DNA of 25,155 nucleotides, from assembly GCA_036939755.1 (NCBI GenBank), contig JALLAZ010000129.1, forward strand, positions 1 through 25,155, given 5' to 3'. Below are positions 20,385 through 25,155 of this stretch, piece after piece. The DNA is from Stephanodiscus triporus (taxonomy: Eukaryota > Bacillariophyta > Thalassiosirophyceae > Thalassiosirales > Thalassiosiraceae). Position numbers and translations under genes: made by a program. Position 1 is the first letter of the stretch; each line of letters begins with the position of its first letter. The notes beneath the pieces were generated by a model, which ran no database searches, was not told the origin of the DNA, and saw only the letters and a program-made list of their open reading frames with translations.

Positions 20385-21167
20385 TCAAATGGCAGTGACC
20401 GGGAATGTGCACGAGTTGCTTTGAATGATGCCCACGATGATACCAAAAATACCAAGAGCTGATGCAAAAATCTCTACGATCAAAATCTTGACGAAAAGAG
20501 ACGCATCCTGGGCATCACCTATCGCGCAACTGGATCCAGCGATTCCAACAGATACTCCAGAGGCAATATTAGTCAGACCGACAGACAGACCCGATGAGAA
20601 CATCCCATACCCGGCGTAGTAATATCCCGCCCAATCCCAGTCTTCGCTCAACGTGCTCAAGGCCTCCTCGGGCTTCTTCACTTTGTTTGCGAGGATAATG
20701 GCCATGATGACGCCATAAATAGCTGTGGCTTCGCAGAAAATTACGCTGGTTACATTCACATCAGTGAGTTTGGATGTGGACGTGTCATTGGGAAAATCAC
20801 CCATGGCGACGGGGGGGGAGGGGGGGGGGGAAGAAGCGGACTGCGAGTAAGTTTCATATCACAGCCAATAAAAAGTGACTGATACCACGCATTAAAGCGT
20901 AAACAATGAAAATATGGAATTGGCGGTTATCATCACAGAGGAGCGCTCTGCCTACCTGATTAAGTTTTTGCTCCTGATGCGTGGCGCCTTCACGGCGGCC
21001 CCGACGAGACTGGATCCGGTGAGCCAGATGCCCCACGCTGCCCCAACAACGGAAAGTCCCAAACCAAAGGCAATGCCAAAGTTAGCATACCCATAGGGGG
21101 ACATGTGGGTCAGTACTTCGGACCATCCTTGATTGCAATATGCGGATTGACACGTATTGGACGACAT
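20385..21167 (-). CDS. V-type H+-ATPase proteolipid subunit c''
   Basis: Exons 21167-20956 and 20745-20385 are joined across a 210-nt GT-AG intron to give 190 residues. The junction restores the conserved sequence [24 protein letters not shown]. The protein is a membrane-ring proteolipid of the V0 sector, pumping protons into vacuoles and other acidic compartments. Four hydrophobic segments are visible. The Glu in [10 protein letters not shown] is the expected proton-carrying carboxylate, and a second Glu lies in KILIVEIFASALG. The C-terminal half carries SSCAIGDAQDASLFVKILIVEIF, strongly typical of c''. It lacks the extra N-terminal helix of the yeast and human proteins and so resembles the shorter plant form (about 180 residues). 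The gene is divergent from the SET-domain gene. Confidence 0.92.
20746..20955 (-). other. Unusually long intron of V-ATPase c'' with in-frame ATG
   Basis: At 210 nt this intron is about twice the length of the other 13 in the window. It contains G8-A-G11 on the plus strand (20811-20830), which is a C-tract in the transcript. It also contains an ATG at 20804 in a GCCATGGG context that is open and in frame into exon 2. Confidence 0.75.
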
Positions 21168-21567
21168 GGTCTCAGTTTACTTCCAGGGCGGTCGGGACTT
21201 ACAGAAGTGTGCGTTGTGTTTCCGATCGGTGAGTAACGAAAGGTGTTTCTCGTGGGTGGACTTGTTTCTTCTTTATCTTCTCGTCTGATCGTAGGAACTA
21301 GTACGAAAGCGCCAGCCGACTCCGGCAGGAGCAGCAGGAGTCCTACTCTAGGTCGGATGCTCCTAAGTATGTACCTAGCTAAGTACTTAGAGCAAGTAGT
21401 ACTCTACCTAGATAAGGTTGCGCTGCTTTCTTTCCTCGCCCCTCTTGGCTGCACGCCTACCATACCATAGAGCCTCCGAAGGGTAGTACCATAATAGTCT
21501 AACCATACACTATGGAAAGGTGTTTAGATAGCGTGTAGCTCCTGAGGCGCCGCCGCCTTCCACCATC
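21168..21567. promoter_or_regulatory. Divergent intergenic region (V-ATPase c'' / SET protein) with TACCATA cluster
   Basis: The 400 bp between divergent start codons. TACCATA occurs three times (21458-21464, 21463-21469 overlapping, 21487-21493), near the SET gene. Around 21365-21415 there is a palindrome-rich stretch built from CTAGCTAAG, AGTACTTAG, AAGTAGTACT and CTACCTAG. Confidence 0.45.
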
Positions 21568-22572
21568 ATGCGAAGCATTGCAATAGCATTACTAGGATTA
21601 TCAGTGGCGCTAGCGGTGGCGTCGGTTTCAGGTGACGCAGCATGTGATGCATCAGACTCCAGCTCATCATCGGGGGATAAGAACTGCGCTCCGAAAAAAG
21701 ATGATGGTTCCCACGATGCGATAACTGGAGCAGATGAAATGATAGTGCGCCCGATATGGTGGGAGTATAGCATTGATCAACTATTCGAAGATTACTTCGA
21801 CTGCGGCAGTGTGATCTACGGATATTCCGATGACAACTCCGATGATGATTTCGTAGCCCTTTTGGACGACCGAGCTGAGAGAGGGAGATATACCAAAAAT
21901 TCCGATGTCGTTTCCGAGGCCCAGCTCCAAAAACTTAGACATCAGTGGGAAATGCTACGTGAAAAGTATGTAAGGGAAGTGAACCTCGTTCCAATTTTTC
22001 ATGAAGCTGAAAACGATTCCACCACCGCAGCTAGAGATGGCGATTTCGATTTCGAAGAACGCCCACGGACACACGGTGTATCTGCCATCGTCGTACCCAG
22101 CCGGATAGGTGATGCAGGTCCAACGAAAGGAAGAGGCGTGTTTGCGACAGCATCGATACCGAAAGACTCTTTGATAATTAACTTGGATAGCGGCAGCACG
22201 GGCGTTTTCAAGGTGGGGCATTCTTGGCGCGAGTTCGCCGTGTCGCTTCCTAGAGATGTCGCATGTAATTTCATAGAATGGAGCTGGGTCCAAATGATAC
22301 TACCCACGAGCGAGACTGACGACGATATTCGAAATGGTCTGTCAATTTTTATCGCCTTCGATGAAACCAACCTCATGAATAATGCCGACTGGGATAGCGA
22401 GGAAGCAAATACTCGTTGTGGTTCCCCGCCGAAGCACCAGGGAGGCGAGTGGGGACATTGCCGATTTCACTATTACGCGGCGCGCGACATTGCGGCAGGG
22501 GAAGAGTTGCTTCTTCGTTATGGTGATTTTGAAGAAATCTCACAGCGAGGATGGGTTGATATTGGACTTTGA
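21568..22572 (+). CDS. Secretory-pathway SET-domain protein, putative protein lysine methyltransferase
   Basis: A single 334-residue frame. Residues 1-22 form a clear signal peptide (basic start, hydrophobic core, small residues near 20-22), followed by a Ser/Asp-rich linker with Cys. The C-terminal half carries SET motifs: GRGVFATASIPKDSLI (188-203) near the domain start, FDETNLMNNADW (264-275) where SET proteins have the Asn-His cofactor-binding motif, and ARDIAAGEELLLRYGDFEE (305-323) with the terminal Tyr. The family binds S-adenosylmethionine and methylates lysines. Here the usual NH pair appears as NN, which may weaken or alter cofactor binding. A signal peptide is unusual for this family and suggests the ER/secretory pathway or a plastid. 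The substrate is unknown. The region between 65 and 150 is acidic and not recognised. Confidence 0.75.
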   Translation: MRSIAIALLGLSVALAVASVSGDAACDASDSSSSSGDKNCAPKKDDGSHDAITGADEMIVRPIWWEYSIDQLFEDYFDCGSVIYGYSDDNSDDDFVALLDDRAERGRYTKNSDVVSEAQLQKLRHQWEMLREKYVREVNLVPIFHEAENDSTTAARDGDFDFEERPRTHGVSAIVVPSRIGDAGPTKGRGVFATASIPKDSLIINLDSGSTGVFKVGHSWREFAVSLPRDVACNFIEWSWVQMILPTSETDDDIRNGLSIFIAFDETNLMNNADWDSEEANTRCGSPPKHQGGEWGHCRFHYYAARDIAAGEELLLRYGDFEEISQRGWVDIGL

Positions 22573-24180
22573 TTTGCTTCAAGACCGCACTATGGGTAGA
22601 GCCCGACATTTCGTATGATTAATTTTTTGAAGTAGGGCCTTCTGGACAATTTTGATGCAATTTGAGTTACTGGGAAGAAAATCTGTGTAGAATTGTTGGA
22701 GTGGTTATTCTGATGTTTAGTTGCTATGTGCTTGTAACACACGTTACCTGATCTCCTAGCTTTTTAGCATGCATTCAAAATTTCTATCAGAAGCTGTATT
22801 ATTTTTTATGGTATTTTGACCATATTATGCCCCATGGAACATTGCATCACAGACCCCACCACCAAGATACAGCATTATTGTGGGACATGGATGATTGAGA
22901 ACTGTTATGCATGCAACTAAGGAATTAGGACCAGGAGGGAAGTAAAAGTCGGATCTTACACCCAGACAAGCACATCTGCCCAACAATAACTGGAAATGGG
23001 TATTCAGCAGCCGAAGCTGAAGCTGTAGCCTTCTTCCAACTCTTACAAGATGCAAACTCCCAACTAAGAGAAGTAATGTGAAATTTATCACAATCAATCA
23101 ATGCTGGTAAAAATCTATGCCACCAGCTAAATACCAAACCTAGTTAATGATGACAGCTTCAGTTTCAGTTCCAGCAGTTTCAGGTAAATGAAACGTACCT
23201 AGTACATGTGTAGTTTACAGGCCGATGTCGTAGACCACAGGCAAGATACATGTATCATGAAGCAAAAAGATAATTGCATTGGATGCTGATGGTGATGTAT
23301 GTTCAGCACTTCAGATTCAGTAGAGATCAATGGTGACGTCATTCAAATTCAAAGAATATGGTTACATTTGCATACTATACACCAAATCCGGGATGCCCCA
23401 TGCCATTGTTGTCTCTGATGAAAATTTGGTTTACATACTATCAATCAAGGTGACTGGTTTTGATCCTAGCTGGAGCAGTTTGTAACATTTGGCATTTTTT
23501 TCTGGTATACACCTACGCACACGTAGACTTGTACCTATTTTCTATGGTAACTTAAGGCTGGCTGGCGCGCAAACTGTTTGGCTACTACGTTTTATGCTAC
23601 AATTACCTACTTTATTGTATCTCTATCTCAACGTAACAACATACAAGAAGACTTCACCCCCGACAAAAACTATGATATCACACTTTCCCACGCATCCCGC
23701 TTGTCGCGCCTCCCCTCCATAGTCCCCTCTGTCATGGCCACCTGTTTATGGTTGATGGTTGTTGTGTGTTGTTTTGTCGATTGGCGGCCATCTCAGGCCA
23801 CAACATATTTTTATTTTTTATTTTTTGTCACCTTATTTGCCGCCCCCGAGCCATAGCAAAACACGCACTCCCCAACCAGCAAGCCTCCACTGACACATCT
23901 CCCCTACTTTCGCTTCTGGCGACTATCGGTTGATTGTTGGTTAACGTGCCACCTAAGGCCATGGCGCCGTAGTCCTCTCTATTTTCTGTTGGGGCTGGTG
24001 TTGGCGCCCCAAACAGGGGAATCAACAGTGGTGATGCCTAACATGATGGTGCACGTCTTGCGTGGGACCATAAGGAATGGCGGCACCATGGCCATGAGTT
24101 GGTGGTGCCGCTGACCAACCCAAGGAGGGAGAGGGCAGAGGGCAAAAGCCACTACTATGACATCACACTGGCTGAGCTGA
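22573..24180. other. Intergenic region, no supportable gene
   Basis: About 1.6 kb downstream of the SET gene. I find no conserved protein. A plus-strand frame (22929-23081, 50 codons) reads like protein (PDKHICPTITGNGYSAAEAE) but lacks a start and is flanked by stops; it may be a remnant. Near 23750-23790 there is another TTGATGGTTGTTGTGTG stretch similar to sequence at 50-65 on the left end, suggesting the same repeat family at both ends of the window. Confidence 0.5.
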
Positions 24181-24790
24181 GATTTGTCCCCTGCCATCAT
24201 CATTGTCTCCTATGCTGCAGCTGCCATCATTGCTGACAGCATCTCCCTGTAGCTGTAGTCTGCACTGCTGCCATCATCCACTGTGGTCGTCTGCCCCCTC
24301 TCCTCCTCTGACCTGTCCCCAGAACCAGAACCAGCCCATCACCTTCACCTTCAACCCTTCCCCTTCCAATCATTCTGTCCCGTCTTGCACCCCCTCCACA
24401 CATTGTCAGTTCTATTTGTATTTTGCTTGAATGATCAAATTGATACATTGCTCTTTGTCAAAGTTGGCATCATCCCCCCATGGGGCACCATAGTAAATTG
24501 TTGATCTTGAGCTGTTTGCTATCTGTCATTATTTGCCATGGCCCATGCCATGGCATTCCTAAGCCAAAATACCACCTCTGCCATTGCATCCCTATCTATT
24601 CTTCTGCTAATGGTAATTCCAGCACTGCCATTGTGAAAGCAGCCATTGCCAGTGCCACTGCCCCACTGCCATCACACCATGGTCACCATCACCATCTCCC
24701 AGCAATTAAAGCAGCCTGCATTGCTGCTGCCACTGTCACTTCCCCTCTTACCTCATCAACACTTACCTCATCAACATCAACAAACTTACA
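24181..24790. repeat. Cryptic CTGCCAT-rich low-complexity tract
   Basis: Variants of CTGCCAT(C/T) and GCCATTG recur many times on the plus strand (for example near 24193, 24220, 24270, 24578, 24626 and 24667), mixed with CCATCACC and CCATGG words. The tract is C-rich on the plus strand. Its open frames are His/Ala/Ser-biased and probably spurious. Confidence 0.55.
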
Positions 24791-24794
24791 TGGC

Positions 24795-24855
24795 TGATTG
24801 TTCTTTGTAAGCACCTTTCTTCCCCCTTGCCCCCCAACAAAAACATCAATATGCA
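24795..24855. repeat. Direct repeat, copy 1
   Basis: TGATTGTTCTTTGTAAGCAC followed by a T/C-rich stretch and AACAAAAACATCAATA. It is repeated with few changes at 25045-25105, 250 bp downstream in the same orientation. Confidence 0.75.
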
Positions 24856-25044
24856 AGAAGAAAATGGGATAGACGGCAGAGGGCCTCGCCCCTAACTACC
24901 ACTTCCCGCCTCCCACTGCTCCCATTGCCCCTCATTGACATCACTTCCCTTCCTCAGATAATTGTCGTCTAATCCTCCATTGACTGGTTTTCATCCTGTG
25001 TTGGACAGTTGGGAGATCTGAAATCCAGTTATGTAGAAAAGTGT

Positions 25045-25105
25045 TGATTGTTCTTTATAAGCACATTTCTTCCCCTTTGCCCCCCCAAAAAACATCAATA
25101 CATCA
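25045..25105. repeat. Direct repeat, copy 2
   Basis: TGATTGTTCTTTATAAGCAC followed by a T/C-rich stretch and AAAAAACATCAATA, matching the copy at 24795-24855. A 250-bp spacing suggests a tandem array or satellite-like repeat continuing past the window end. Confidence 0.75.
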
Positions 25106-25155
25106 CAAACCCATCCAAGGATGGTACTAAACTGAATTGTTAGTGTGAGTACATT

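Noticed and set aside
22825..23097. Leu-rich 90-codon minus-strand frame resembling a membrane protein
   Set aside because: The hydrophobicity comes from antisense reading of CTG/TTC-type words; there is no family match and the opposite strand looks equally protein-like.
24480..24797. A 105-codon frame beginning with a hydrophobic, signal-peptide-like segment
   Set aside because: It lies wholly in the CTGCCAT-rich low-complexity tract; the rest is His/Ala/Ser repeats without a recognisable domain. I cannot separate it from chance.

Overview
The window looks like nuclear DNA of a diatom, most likely a centric one, although the species cannot be named from sequence alone. The reasons are: short GT-AG introns (13 of 14 are 71-113 nt); a plastid lumen protein whose leader has a Phe at the expected signal cleavage site followed by a twin-arginine lumen signal; a fused lysine-ketoglutarate reductase/saccharopine dehydrogenase; and compact genes set among simple-sequence repeats. 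The introns were placed by hand, by finding GT-AG pairs that keep the reading frame and restore family-conserved residues.

Layout. Positions 1-4362 hold no intact gene: C-rich microsatellites, three hairpins at 703-951, a decayed coding remnant on the minus strand (985-2240), GC-rich direct repeats (2754/3193) and two more hairpins (3255-3296, 3483-3517). From 4363 to 22572 eight genes strictly alternate in strand: a thylakoid-lumen protein (-), a NIFK/Nop15-like nucleolar RRM protein (+), a very large PH-anoctamin (-), proteasome subunit Rpn9 (+), a mitochondrial carrier of the NAD/folate/pyrimidine group (-), LKR/SDH (+), V-ATPase proteolipid c'' (-) and a secretory SET-domain protein (+). 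There are therefore four divergent intergenic regions (5022-5414, 13016-13314, 16036-16445, 21168-21567), each a likely shared promoter, and three short convergent ones. Positions 22573-25155 appear gene-free and repeat-rich.

Most genes are housekeeping functions of different compartments (plastid lumen, nucleolus, proteasome, mitochondrion, vacuole) and do not form one pathway. The most suggestive pairing is the divergent mitochondrial carrier and LKR/SDH, because LKR/SDH needs mitochondrial pyridine nucleotides and the carrier belongs to a group that includes NAD transporters. The least ordinary gene is the 1932-residue anoctamin. It carries a long disordered N-terminus and a PH-like domain split by an insertion, and by hand alignment most of its canonical Ca2+-binding residues are replaced. 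The other notable points are a tandemly duplicated presequence on LKR/SDH, a SET protein with a signal peptide, and a TACCATA motif clustered in two of the divergent promoters.
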